DNA of 37,296 nucleotides from Mediterranea sp. (in: CFB group bacteria) (lineage in GTDB: Bacteria > Bacteroidota > Bacteroidia > Bacteroidales > Bacteroidaceae), in assembly GCA_031261785.1 (NCBI GenBank), contig JAISIZ010000026.1, positions 1 to 37,296 of the forward strand. Direction: 5' to 3'. Shown in pieces: positions 28,687-37,236 of the stretch (positions are counted from its first letter, which is position 1; every line of letters starts with the position of its first letter). The notes below the pieces were generated by a model that saw nothing but the letters and a program-made list of their open reading frames with translations, did no database searches and was not told the origin of the DNA. The position numbers and the translations under genes were made by a program.

Positions 28687-29883
28687 TTATTCGTCTTCTC
28701 CTCCCAGCTCTACGTTGATCCAAGTGATATTGGGTTTTCCCTCGAAGAGCTTGAGGTTGTTGTTCACGTTGGTGTCGGCATGCTTGGCGTAGTCCTTGAT
28801 GTCGTTGCCGGCTCCTTCGTCAAACTTCCAGTAGGCTTCCAGTCCGGGGGCGTCCTCGGCCACTTTGTAGAAGCCGGCCTGGATCTCCTTCTGCGTACGC
28901 ACCTTGCTCCAGATGCGCATCTCGCACACGTCGCCGTCGAAATGGCGGCCGTTCTCCCACGACTTACCTACCGAGAAGTCCTTTGTCGCCAGGTTCAGCG
29001 TCCCCGTTCCGCCTTTGGCTTTATCGATCAGCTCGCCGTTGATGTAGAGCTTCTCCTCGCCAGTGGTAAAGTCTTGCGTGAGCGCCACGTGTTGCCAGAT
29101 GCCCAGCTCGAGCAGGCCGCCGTTGGGTGCCCAGTTTCCTCCCAATCCCGCCGAGCGTGACAGCTGAATCTGGTTTGTCGGGATGCCTGCGTCGCTGATG
29201 CGCCACAGGTAAGTACCTTCGATACCCATGATGGAGGAGATTTGCGAATCATCCACCGGCCACGTCTGCGGACGCATGAGCGTCTCCATCGTGATCTGCG
29301 TCATTCCGCGGAGGCTCGACTTCCCGTAGTCGCTCAACACGAGGGCTGTTCCCTTGATATTGGCTGCCGTCACCACGGGCGGTCCCTCGCGCACGACGAA
29401 GAACATGGTTTGCGAGCTGGTTAGGATGGGAAGCCCGTTCGAAGTGGCCAGTTCCACCGGCAGCACGTACGTCTTCTTTTCGTCGCGTGGGAACGTGTCG
29501 AGTGACTTGAAGTCGACCCGTATCTTTCCCGAGGCGACCTTTCCCGCATAGATGGTGTCGTGCAGGTCGGGGATGTCGTAGAACTCTTGCGGCAACATCT
29601 CGGCGTCTTTCTTGTACAGCTCGTTGTATCGGGCCACTTTGTCGGGTGCCACTTTGTAGGTCACCGTCACGTCCTTGCCCTCGCGCAGGGCGATGGCTGT
29701 TTGCAGGTACGAGGTCAGTTCCACGTCGTAGGGCTTCAGCAATATCTTGCTGACGTTCTGTATGCGGGCTTCGTTGATATACACTTGGTTGTCGAAGTCC
29801 GTGTCTTCCTCGCTCACCCTGTCGCATCCCACGAAGGTGAGTAGCAGGGCCAATAGGGCAAATAGTATATTTTTCTGTCTCAT
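28687..29883 (-). CDS. DUF1735/LamG-domain surface lipoprotein
   Basis: 398 residues. Lipobox LLALLLTFVGCDRVSEED. The N-terminal DUF1735 domain (about 30-170) contains YVLPVELATSNG. The C-terminal concanavalin A/LamG-like domain (about 180-390) contains LGIWQHVALTQDFTTGEEKLYINGELID, CEMRIWSKVRTQKEI and GLEAYWKFDEG. It is probably a surface glycan-binding protein, since no catalytic motif is seen. It is placed between the GH18-fold protein and the endoglycosidase, as in N-glycan loci of Bacteroides. Confidence 0.84.
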   Translation of the reverse strand: MRQKNILFALLALLLTFVGCDRVSEEDTDFDNQVYINEARIQNVSKILLKPYDVELTSYLQTAIALREGKDVTVTYKVAPDKVARYNELYKKDAEMLPQEFYDIPDLHDTIYAGKVASGKIRVDFKSLDTFPRDEKKTYVLPVELATSNGLPILTSSQTMFFVVREGPPVVTAANIKGTALVLSDYGKSSLRGMTQITMETLMRPQTWPVDDSQISSIMGIEGTYLWRISDAGIPTNQIQLSRSAGLGGNWAPNGGLLELGIWQHVALTQDFTTGEEKLYINGELIDKAKGGTGTLNLATKDFSVGKSWENGRHFDGDVCEMRIWSKVRTQKEIQAGFYKVAEDAPGLEAYWKFDEGAGNDIKDYAKHADTNVNNNLKLFEGKPNITWINVELGGEDE

Positions 29884-29901
29884 TGTATTCTTCCTTTCCG
29901 G

Positions 29902-30969
29902 TTAGTTGGGCGATGGGTTCATGATGTTGATGGCCTCTTTCACGGCTGCGTAACTGTTGCTTGGGATATAGTAGTCCTTGTTGATCTTCCATACGCCCAT
30001 GCCAGCCTTCGTGAAGGCTTGCGTGTCGTCGGTCTTCACCCATTCGGCTACGCTCTTGATAGCGGTGGATGGCAGTCCGGCCAGGTCGACCATGTTGCCG
30101 TAGGTGGTTCCACTTTGGCTGAACCGTGGCGCTGCCGAGACGATGACGCGGTCGGTCGGCACGCCCTGTTCCTGCACGGCGGCTATCACCTCCCGGGTGA
30201 TGTCGATGGCGCTCGTGCTGGTGTAGGTGTGTATCACGAGGTAGTCGAATTTCATCAGCACTGTCTTGTCTACACGCAGGAACTGCGGCAATCCTTCGTA
30301 CATATACGTCTTCCCGGGATGGCTGTCGATGGCGGCGGCCGTTTTCTCGAAGATGATTTTCTGCACGGCGTCCATCTCGGCGATCTCGTCGGCTGGGATC
30401 ATGCCGGTGGCCTTACCGTTGTAGAGTACCGTCATTCCGTCGTACGGATATTTGTCGAGCAAGGCCAGGCGCATGTCCATGAATTGGGCCAAGGTATCGG
30501 TGAGCACGATGAGCGGCAGCGGTTCCTTGCCCTCGTTTATCAGCTCCTCGTTCTCCGTCTCGAGATCGTTGTTCATCGCCGTGATCTTGTCCTGGAACGC
30601 TTGGCAGTCGATGGTATAGAGCACCCGTGTGCCTTTGTCGGTTTGCAGGCGGTTCATCTCTTTCAGCTCCGTCTCGTCGAGGTCGTCGGGTACCATGAGC
30701 GAGAGTATGTCGAGCTTGTCGGGCACCTGGGCGATATGTTCGCCCATGCTGGCATAGTCCTTCAGGCTGTTGTCGAACCATCCTATCATGAGTGGATGGA
30801 GGGTTTTCTTGTAAGCGCGCAGGGCTTCGAGGTACTCGGGTGTCTCGTACCCCTCGTCGTTGGGCGCGTTCACTTGGATGGACTCCGTGTCCGTCCAGTC
30901 GTCGCAGGAAGCCAGGCAGGTGGCTCCCAAGGCGAGCAGTGCTATAGATAATGTCTTTAGATTCATCAT
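29902..30969 (-). CDS. GH18-fold lipoprotein lacking catalytic residues, putative glycan-binding protein
   Basis: 355 residues with lipobox ATCLASCDD. The fold resembles GH18 endoglycosidases (KTLHPLMIGWFDNS, DILSLMVP, YDYLVIHTYTS-type segments). At the position of the catalytic DGxxxDxE motif the sequence is YDGMTVLYNG: Asp177-Gly178 remain, but the second Asp is Leu182 and the acid/base Glu is Asn184. Hydrolysis is therefore not expected. In related loci the non-catalytic GH18-like protein next to SusD binds the N-glycan at the cell surface. That role is inferred here from the same arrangement. Confidence 0.82.
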   Translation of the reverse strand: MMNLKTLSIALLALGATCLASCDDWTDTESIQVNAPNDEGYETPEYLEALRAYKKTLHPLMIGWFDNSLKDYASMGEHIAQVPDKLDILSLMVPDDLDETELKEMNRLQTDKGTRVLYTIDCQAFQDKITAMNNDLETENEELINEGKEPLPLIVLTDTLAQFMDMRLALLDKYPYDGMTVLYNGKATGMIPADEIAEMDAVQKIIFEKTAAAIDSHPGKTYMYEGLPQFLRVDKTVLMKFDYLVIHTYTSTSAIDITREVIAAVQEQGVPTDRVIVSAAPRFSQSGTTYGNMVDLAGLPSTAIKSVAEWVKTDDTQAFTKAGMGVWKINKDYYIPSNSYAAVKEAINIMNPSPN

Positions 30970-30984
30970 TCTAAACTCTTTAAG

Positions 30985-32586
30985 TTATTTCTTGTCCCAC
31001 CAGAGCTTGGTGTTCTGCGTATCGGGGCCGCCCAGCAGTCCGATGGCATCCTGTACGTTCTCCCTGTTGTTTTGGTACTCGGTCACCGAGAAGGTGATGC
31101 GCTTGGGGAACTGTCCTTGCGGCACGAGACCTCCGCTGCGGTTGTCGACGATGGGTGCCAGCTTGGGGTATCCCGTGCGTCGGAATTCCGCCCATGCCTC
31201 GTTGCTCAGGGGGTAGATGGCTATCCACTTTTGCGTGATGACACGTTCCAGTTTTTTCTCTTCCGAAGCGCTGTCGTCCCACTTGATGGTGATGTCGGAC
31301 TGTGGCGCGAATCCTAACGCCGCATATCCCGGAATATTGGTGTTCCAGCAGGTGTAGGTGGCGGGCTTCAGCGTCTCGTTGTTGAGGTATTCGACGACGT
31401 CGGCCAAGCCGTTTTGCTCGAACGAGAGGGTGATGCCTTTGTTGTACAGCTCACCGGCGTCGCCTCCCATGCTCCATCCGCGCAGGGCGCCCTCGGCCTT
31501 GAGGAAGGCCACTTCGGCGGCCGTGAACCAAGGCATGGGGGTGGTCTTGGTCACCACGGGATCGGACGTCTCGGGGTATCCTATGCTGATGGATATGCCG
31601 TTGCGGATGCCGGCCCACTCCTTCTCGTGTCCTTTGTAGGTGCAGTTGGTGAAGTAGAGAGGCAGGCGCGGGTCTTTGTATCCGCTCATGTACGAGATGA
31701 TGTCGGCTCCCGCTTTCACTTGCTTCCAGCTGCCTGTGGCCATAGTGAACAGAGGGTTGTCGTCGACTTGCCTGATGGCGTTTTGGCTGTTGGCGGCGAT
31801 CACTCCGATGGGTTGGTTAATTGCCTCCTCGGCCGTTTGCCGGGCCAGTTCGGGTGCCGCGTAGGCCATGCGCATGGCGATGCGCAGCTTCAGCGAATTG
31901 GCGTATCGTACCCAGTTCTCCACGTTGCCGCCGTACACCATGTCGTACTTGGCGAACCACGCGGTCTCGGCCAGACGGTTTTTCATCAGCCGGTCGATGG
32001 CCGAGTCGAGGTCGGTCAGCAACGCCTTGTACACGTCCTCTTGCGAATCGTAGGGGGCAGCGAACATCGTACCTTGGAACGTGCCGTTGTTGTCCACCGT
32101 GTTGTCGCCGCTGTTGGCGCGCATCTGCGTGTAAGGTATGGGGCCTACCATATCGGTCACCCGTTGCATGGCCGCCACGCGGCACACGTCTCCGATGGCG
32201 AGCACCACGGGGTCTTCGGTGACAGTCTTCAGCAGGTCGTAGCTGGGGTAGAATCCGCCTATCACGTCGTTGAACGGCGAAAGGTTCCAGTCGGGTGGGG
32301 CATTGTAGGTGGAGAACTTGCCTCCCCATTCTTTGTCGGCTCCCCAATATCCGGAATAGGCTCCTCCGCAGAGCCACTCCACGTACATGTTCAGATAGAG
32401 TCCTACCGGGACCACGTAGCTCTGTAAGCTCATCAGTGCCGAGCCTACGTTATAGCCTCCCCGTCCCAGTTCGTCTTCGGTCACTTGATTGTGGTCGGTG
32501 TTGTAATCGAGGAACTTGCCCGTGCACGATTGCGCCAGGCAGGCGACGGCTATCGCGATAATGGATAGTTTATTCTTTTTCTTCAT
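30985..32586 (-). CDS. SusD/RagB-like nutrient-binding outer-membrane lipoprotein
   Basis: 533 residues. Lipobox AIAVACLAQSCTGKFLDYN; the motif after the cysteine is the usual SusD start. DVCRVAAMQRVTDMVGPIPYTQ and NSLKLRIAMRMAYA are signatures of the SusD-like_2 (PF12771) branch. It acts as the lid on the SusC channel and captures the oligosaccharide for TonB-dependent import. It follows susC after 12 bases, the canonical pairing. Confidence 0.93.
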   Translation of the reverse strand: MKKKNKLSIIAIAVACLAQSCTGKFLDYNTDHNQVTEDELGRGGYNVGSALMSLQSYVVPVGLYLNMYVEWLCGGAYSGYWGADKEWGGKFSTYNAPPDWNLSPFNDVIGGFYPSYDLLKTVTEDPVVLAIGDVCRVAAMQRVTDMVGPIPYTQMRANSGDNTVDNNGTFQGTMFAAPYDSQEDVYKALLTDLDSAIDRLMKNRLAETAWFAKYDMVYGGNVENWVRYANSLKLRIAMRMAYAAPELARQTAEEAINQPIGVIAANSQNAIRQVDDNPLFTMATGSWKQVKAGADIISYMSGYKDPRLPLYFTNCTYKGHEKEWAGIRNGISISIGYPETSDPVVTKTTPMPWFTAAEVAFLKAEGALRGWSMGGDAGELYNKGITLSFEQNGLADVVEYLNNETLKPATYTCWNTNIPGYAALGFAPQSDITIKWDDSASEEKKLERVITQKWIAIYPLSNEAWAEFRRTGYPKLAPIVDNRSGGLVPQGQFPKRITFSVTEYQNNRENVQDAIGLLGGPDTQNTKLWWDKK

Positions 32587-32598
32587 GTCTCTTACGTA

Positions 32599-35500
32599 TT
32601 AAAATTTGAGTTTCAGGCTTACACCGATGTTGCGTAGCGAGGGCATCATGAAGTAGTCGATGCCTTGGTAGTACGAGTCGGTGGTATTGGCTGTCGTCTC
32701 GGGGTCGAACGGTGCCTTGCAATAGATCATCCACAGGTTGCGTCCGTAGGCCGAGATGTTGATGTCGGCCACGTTTGCCAACCACTTCTTGGGAATGGTG
32801 TACCCTATCGTCAGCTCTTGTAGACGCACGTTGGTGGCGTCATACACGTAGTTCTGCGGCAGGGCGTTACCCACGGCGGCCGTGGCCTTGTAGTACTTCT
32901 CGGCGTCCACTCGTCCGCCGTTCATCCATACGCCACCGTTGTCGCGGGCCAGCGCCGATGCCTCGGATACGCCGTAGTAGTCGAGGGCCGACTGCGTTTG
33001 TGAGTAGACGATGCCACCCAACCGGGCGGTGATGAGGAAGCCGAGGTTGAAGCGGTTCCACGCGAAATCGTTGCGCCACGACAGGTTGCCCTTGGGCAGT
33101 ACGCTGCCGAGCTTGATGCGATTGTTTTCGTCGAGGTTGACGGTGAGGGGGTTGCCGGCATCGTCGATGTAGATGTTCCCCCTGTCGTCGCGCAGGAAGT
33201 CTTTGTAGGAATAGAGGTCGCCGATGGTGCCTCCTTCCTTCAGGATGAATTTGGCTCTGTCCAATCCGCCGCGCTCCAGGTCGGGTAGGTTGGGCACCAG
33301 GAATCCGCCGAGGGAGTATCCCTGCTTGATGAGTTCCAGTATCTTGTTGCTGTTCTTGGAATAAGTCAGGTTGGTCGACCAGGAGAACTTGTGCCACGTG
33401 TTGCTGTACCCTACGGCCAGCTCTATACCCGTATTGCGCACGCTACCCGTCTGTACGTACATCGATTTGTAGCCCGAGGTAGGCGTGATACCGGGGTTGT
33501 ACGTCTGATTCTTGGAGGTGGCGTGATACCAGGTGAGGTCGATGTTCAGGTGGTGGAACAGGCGTGCCGTCAATCCGAACTCATACGAATAGGTGGCTTC
33601 GGGCTTGAACGAATAGATGGGGAAGACGGACTTGTTCTCCCAGGCACCGTTGGCGAAGTCGTATTGCGGCTTGACGATGTACTTCGGGATCTTGTTGCCC
33701 ACCTTGGCCCACGATCCCCGTACCTTTAGGAACGAGATCGGCTCGGGGAGCTTGAAGATGTCCGACAAGATAGCCGACGCGCCTATCGAGGGATAGAAGA
33801 AGCAGGGCGAGTCCGTTCCGGCCATGGCCGCTTCCCAGTCGTTGCGTGCGGTGGCGGTGAGGAACACCAAGCTCTTGTAATTCAGTTCGGCGCTGGCGTA
33901 GATGGCTTGCGACTGGTCCTCGTTCTTCAGGTTCACCGATTCGCCCCGCTGGTCGGGATCGACTTGCTTCATGTTGAACACGTTGGGGATACCGTTGAGG
34001 CGAATCTGTCCCCATACGGATTGGCCCGAGTCTTGGGTGTCGTTGATGCTGGTGCCGAGGTTGACGTGTAGTCCGAAGTCGCGGAACTGCTTGTTGACGC
34101 TCACCAGCAGGTCGGCGTAGATCTGTTGGTAGTTGGACTCTCCGTACACCATCTTGCCATTGGCGTTGGCCAGGGTGGAGATGGTGGAGGCGTAGTAGCG
34201 CTCGCTGTTGCTGTTATGGCTGCTGTCCAACCGCACACGCCCCGTCACGTTGAGCCAGCTCAGTATGTCGTACGAGAGCGAGGCATTGAACATGTAGCGC
34301 TTCTTCTTGTTGTTGAGCAGGTTGCGGTAGGCCACCCAGTAGGGATTCTGCTGGTAGAAGTCGCCCGTACCCACCAGCTCATCCCAGAACTGGGTGTTGA
34401 TGCCTCTGGCGGGATCGTATCGCTCGAACATTTTCGCTTTGCCGAAATCCGTTCCCCGGGGGAAGAGGTAGGCGCTCACGATGGGGTTGGAGTAGACCCC
34501 CTGGTTGCGCATATTCTGGTCGTCCTGGATGATGTAGCTGGCGCCGAGGTCGAGCGTCATCTTGTCCTTGAGGAACTTGGAGGTGTTGCGTAGCGTGAAA
34601 TTATAGCGATCGTATTCGTTGTTGGGCACGATGCCGTTGCCGTTGACCACCGATGCCGAGAAGTAGGTCTGGCTCCTGTCGTTTCCCGTGGCCAGCGAAA
34701 TGTTGTTGGTAAACGTGGTGCCCGTGCGCAGGAAGTCGTCCGTGGGGTCGTAGTCGTAGCGTTGGTCGGGTTGCAGATAGGCACCGTAGCTCTTCACGTT
34801 GACGTCCATGTTCATCCCTTTCTCGCCGGTGCCGTAGCGGTTTTGGAACTGCGGGGTGACAAATGCCGACAGGGCCTCTATCGAGCTTGAGAAGTTCACT
34901 TCCAGTTTATCTTTCTTTCCTTGCTTGGTAGTGATGATGATGGCGCCGTTGGCACCTTGGTTGCCGTATAGCGCCGCGGCGGCGGCACCCGTCAATACTG
35001 ACATGCTCTCGATGTCGTCGGGATTCAGGTCGGCGATGGGTTCGGTGGCTCCCGTCGAGCCGAACTCTTTTCCTCCTCCTCCGCCATAGTTGTACATGGG
35101 TACGCCGTCGATGACGTACAGCGCGTTGTTGTTTTGGTCGATCGACTTTGTGCCGCGCATCACCACGCGTGTGGCGCCTCCCAGTCCCGATGAGCTTGAG
35201 GTGATGTTGACGCCGGCCACCTTGCCGGCCAGCGAGTTCATCAGGTTGGTACTCTTCACGGCGGTGAGTTCGTCGCCGTTCACTTGCTGTACGTTGTAAC
35301 TCAGGGCTTTCGCCTCGCGTTTGATGCCCATGGCGGTAACCACTACTTGCGTCAGCTCGGTAGCCTCTTCATGAAGGGTGACGACAATTCGTCGCTGTCC
35401 GCCCCGGAGCGTCACCTCTTGCCGTTTGTATCCCACGAAGGAGATGGTCAGCACGTCGCCGTCCTTCATGTCTGCGAGGGTGAAGTCGCCATCCAACGAG

Positions 35501-35979
35501 GTGATGGTTCCCTTGCCATCCTTTGTGGTCACGGTTGCTCCGGCGATGGGTCCCATGGCGTCGTTTACCACGCCGGTGACGGTGTACGAGCCGCTTTTCG
35601 GTGTCTCAGTCTGGTCTTTTCTGAAGAGCGATATCCGTTGTCCCACGAAGCGGTATCCGAACGGTGTGTCGCGAAAGATGGCGTCGAGCACGGCCTGTAT
35701 GTCTTTTGAATTGATCTGTACCGATATTTGCACGGTCATCTGCACGTCGTTGTCGTAGAAAAAGGTGTACGTGCTTTGCTTCTCTACACTGGCTATCACT
35801 TGTGATAGCGGAGCGTTGGTGAAGTTTAGTCTGATGTCCTGCTTCGTGTCCTGCGCGAAAGCCGACAATGGAGGAGCGAGAAAAAGCAAGCATACAGCCA
35901 ATATCGCCGCCAGACGGTCATTTGTGGGCAATATGCGGCCTTTTCTCCAAAAAGTTTGGAACTTTCCAAGAATTATCAT
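32599..35979 (-). CDS. SusC/RagA family TonB-linked outer-membrane transporter with STN domain
   Basis: 1126 residues. The signal peptide ends near residue 42 (LLFLAPPLSAFAQ). An STN domain (about 48-120: LNFTNAPLSQVIASVEKQST) couples ligand binding to a periplasmic anti-sigma domain. A carboxypeptidase-D-like barrel (about 133-200, YTVTGVVNDAMGPIAGATV) and plug (about 205-360, with LMNSLAGKVAGVNI and DGVPMYNYGG) precede a 22-strand-type barrel ending VSLKLKF. It imports glycans released by the surface enzyme. The STN domain and the fecR gene upstream indicate trans-envelope regulation by an ECF sigma factor. The start at 35979 lies close to an opposite-strand promoter. Confidence 0.95.
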   Translation of the reverse strand: MIILGKFQTFWRKGRILPTNDRLAAILAVCLLFLAPPLSAFAQDTKQDIRLNFTNAPLSQVIASVEKQSTYTFFYDNDVQMTVQISVQINSKDIQAVLDAIFRDTPFGYRFVGQRISLFRKDQTETPKSGSYTVTGVVNDAMGPIAGATVTTKDGKGTITSLDGDFTLADMKDGDVLTISFVGYKRQEVTLRGGQRRIVVTLHEEATELTQVVVTAMGIKREAKALSYNVQQVNGDELTAVKSTNLMNSLAGKVAGVNITSSSSGLGGATRVVMRGTKSIDQNNNALYVIDGVPMYNYGGGGGKEFGSTGATEPIADLNPDDIESMSVLTGAAAAALYGNQGANGAIIITTKQGKKDKLEVNFSSSIEALSAFVTPQFQNRYGTGEKGMNMDVNVKSYGAYLQPDQRYDYDPTDDFLRTGTTFTNNISLATGNDRSQTYFSASVVNGNGIVPNNEYDRYNFTLRNTSKFLKDKMTLDLGASYIIQDDQNMRNQGVYSNPIVSAYLFPRGTDFGKAKMFERYDPARGINTQFWDELVGTGDFYQQNPYWVAYRNLLNNKKKRYMFNASLSYDILSWLNVTGRVRLDSSHNSNSERYYASTISTLANANGKMVYGESNYQQIYADLLVSVNKQFRDFGLHVNLGTSINDTQDSGQSVWGQIRLNGIPNVFNMKQVDPDQRGESVNLKNEDQSQAIYASAELNYKSLVFLTATARNDWEAAMAGTDSPCFFYPSIGASAILSDIFKLPEPISFLKVRGSWAKVGNKIPKYIVKPQYDFANGAWENKSVFPIYSFKPEATYSYEFGLTARLFHHLNIDLTWYHATSKNQTYNPGITPTSGYKSMYVQTGSVRNTGIELAVGYSNTWHKFSWSTNLTYSKNSNKILELIKQGYSLGGFLVPNLPDLERGGLDRAKFILKEGGTIGDLYSYKDFLRDDRGNIYIDDAGNPLTVNLDENNRIKLGSVLPKGNLSWRNDFAWNRFNLGFLITARLGGIVYSQTQSALDYYGVSEASALARDNGGVWMNGGRVDAEKYYKATAAVGNALPQNYVYDATNVRLQELTIGYTIPKKWLANVADINISAYGRNLWMIYCKAPFDPETTANTTDSYYQGIDYFMMPSLRNIGVSLKLKF

Positions 35980-35986
35980 ACTTTTA
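35955..35986 (+). promoter_or_regulatory. Near-consensus plus-strand promoter at the susC start
   Basis: TTTG (35955-35958), 20 bases, then TACTTTTA (35979-35986). This differs from TTTG-N19-21-TAnnTTTG only at the last base. It points away from susC, into the susC leader, and overlaps the susC start codon region. Predicted start is near 35990. Confidence 0.68.
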
Positions 35987-36006
35987 TAAATTAGAAATTA
36001 AGGATG

Positions 36007-36028
36007 TTGGTGATGCGCGCATCACCAA
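36007..36028. repeat. Perfect 22-bp palindrome in the fecR-susC gap
   Basis: Each half (11 bases, TTGGTGATGCG) is the exact reverse complement of the other, with no spacer. As RNA it gives a 9-bp stem with a CGCG loop on either strand. It may be a hairpin in the antisense RNA and the susC leader, or a DNA operator. Confidence 0.85.
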
Positions 36029-36046
36029 TGTTATCTTAGCATTCGG

Positions 36047-36082
36047 GGCGAGGAGATACTGGTACTATTTCCTCGCCTTTTT
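36047..36082 (+). terminator. Plus-strand intrinsic terminator between susC and fecR
   Basis: A 12-bp stem with one G-T wobble (36047-36058 with 36066-36077) and a seven-base loop is followed on the plus strand by TTTTT. On the minus strand no U-tract follows, so it should not stop susC transcription. Both flanking genes are on the minus strand, so it can only serve an antisense transcript. Confidence 0.75.
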
Positions 36083-36143
36083 GTATTGTATAAGGTTGTT
36101 ATATCATAAGCAAAATGTTTTAAAGGGTTATACAATAGGGCAC

Positions 36144-37070
36144 TTATCTCAGAATAATGTTTTTTCCTCTCTTTTCATAGTCTAACGATTCGCAGGCACG
36201 CATGGTGCGTAGGATGGAGTCTATCGGTTCGTCGAGATGGAACTCTCCCGTGAACGATTTCTCCAGCAGGTGTTCGTTGGCGATGACGAAATTCACGCCA
36301 TACAGCCGCTCGATGCGGTCGCAAACGTCGAGCAGCGGCGTGTCGTCGAGTGTCCATACGCCGTATGTCCAGCGTGTGTCTCGGTTGGCGTCGGCCAGGT
36401 TGGTCAGCCGCATACGGCCCGTATTCACGTCGTAGGCCACGCGCTGTCCGGGTGCCATAGTCACGCTTTCGCCCCCGTGCTCCACGCGTACGGCTCCCTC
36501 GATCAGGGTGGTGGTGATAATTGAGTCGCGCGAGTCGGCTTTCACGTCGAACTTGGTGCCCAGTACCTTGATGTTCAGTTCGCCGGCGCGTACAATAAAG
36601 GGGTGTCGCTTGTCGTGTGTCACCTCGAAGAATCCTTCTCCCTCGAGAAACACCTCTCTGTGTTTGCTTCCGAAACGTTCGGGGTAGATTAGCTTGGAAT
36701 GGGCGTTCAGTTTCACCGCGCTCCCGTCGGGCAGCACGATGTCGCGCGCCCGCTCACCGTTGTTGCTGGCCACTACGAACGCGGGGTCGGTGTCTCGTAC
36801 GGAGCCGAGCAGCCAGTAGCCGCCCACCGTCAGCAGCAGGATCACCGTGGCGGCGGCCAGCCATACGCGGCGATCGCGCTTAGGTCGGCGCCGGCCAGCG
36901 TGCGTGCGCTCCCGCGCCTCGATACGCCCCATCAGCCTCTCCAGGGCCTTTTCGGCCGAGTGTTCTTCACTCGGGCTGGGCGAGTGTAGGCGGATGCCGT
37001 CTATCCAGCGATCGGCGATGGTGTCGTCGTTGGTTCTCTTTCTCTTCTTTCTGTCTATGCGTATCTGCAC
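36144..37070 (-). CDS. FecR-family anti-sigma factor
   Basis: 308 residues. The start is a GTG at 37070, preceded by AGGAA at six bases; an in-frame TAG lies 24 bases upstream and no suitable ATG is near. The N-terminal cytoplasmic part (about 1-68) is basic. The membrane helix is about 69-88 (VWLAAATVILLLTVGGYWLLG). The periplasmic FecR domain contains DIVLPDGSAVKLNAHSKLIYPERF and REVFLEGEGFFEVTHDKRHPF. The C-terminal DUF4974 part includes YGVNFVIANEHLLEKSFTGEF, the region that contacts the STN domain of SusC. It should hold an ECF sigma factor until the transporter binds its glycan. No sigma gene is present within the window. Confidence 0.92.
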   Translation of the reverse strand: MQIRIDRKKRKRTNDDTIADRWIDGIRLHSPSPSEEHSAEKALERLMGRIEARERTHAGRRRPKRDRRVWLAAATVILLLTVGGYWLLGSVRDTDPAFVVASNNGERARDIVLPDGSAVKLNAHSKLIYPERFGSKHREVFLEGEGFFEVTHDKRHPFIVRAGELNIKVLGTKFDVKADSRDSIITTTLIEGAVRVEHGGESVTMAPGQRVAYDVNTGRMRLTNLADANRDTRWTYGVWTLDDTPLLDVCDRIERLYGVNFVIANEHLLEKSFTGEFHLDEPIDSILRTMRACESLDYEKRGKNIILR

Positions 37071-37200
37071 GGTATTTCCTGTTGATGTTATATCCTACAG
37101 AAAACTGGGGAGGGGAAACTACGCAAAGGGGAAGAGTATTTTTTTCGTCCGGGCTAATCGTCAGTCCTGACTTCGTCAATAGAGATCATATTGAGTTAAA

Positions 37201-37232
37201 TTTGTAATACACGTGCGCATGTACTACTTTTG
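37201..37232 (+). promoter_or_regulatory. Consensus promoter for the right-edge transposase-like gene
   Basis: TTTG (37201-37204), 20 bases, then TACTTTTG (37225-37232) is a full consensus match. The ATG follows four bases after the -7 element, so the message would be leaderless or nearly so. Confidence 0.72.
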
Positions 37233-37236
37233 CCGC

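Larger units (their letters stand above)
35990..36084 (+). ncRNA. Predicted cis-antisense small RNA overlapping the susC leader
   Basis: A plus-strand promoter at 35955-35986 and an intrinsic terminator at 36047-36082 delimit an RNA of about 95 nt with no ORF of note. It would fold into two hairpins: one from the 22-bp palindrome at 36007-36028 and the terminator stem. It is fully complementary to the susC mRNA leader, from roughly 11 to 105 bases before the start codon. Cis-encoded antisense RNAs placed between anti-sigma and susC genes are known in Bacteroides fragilis, including DonS at an N-glycan locus. By that analogy it would repress the operon. Confidence 0.66.
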
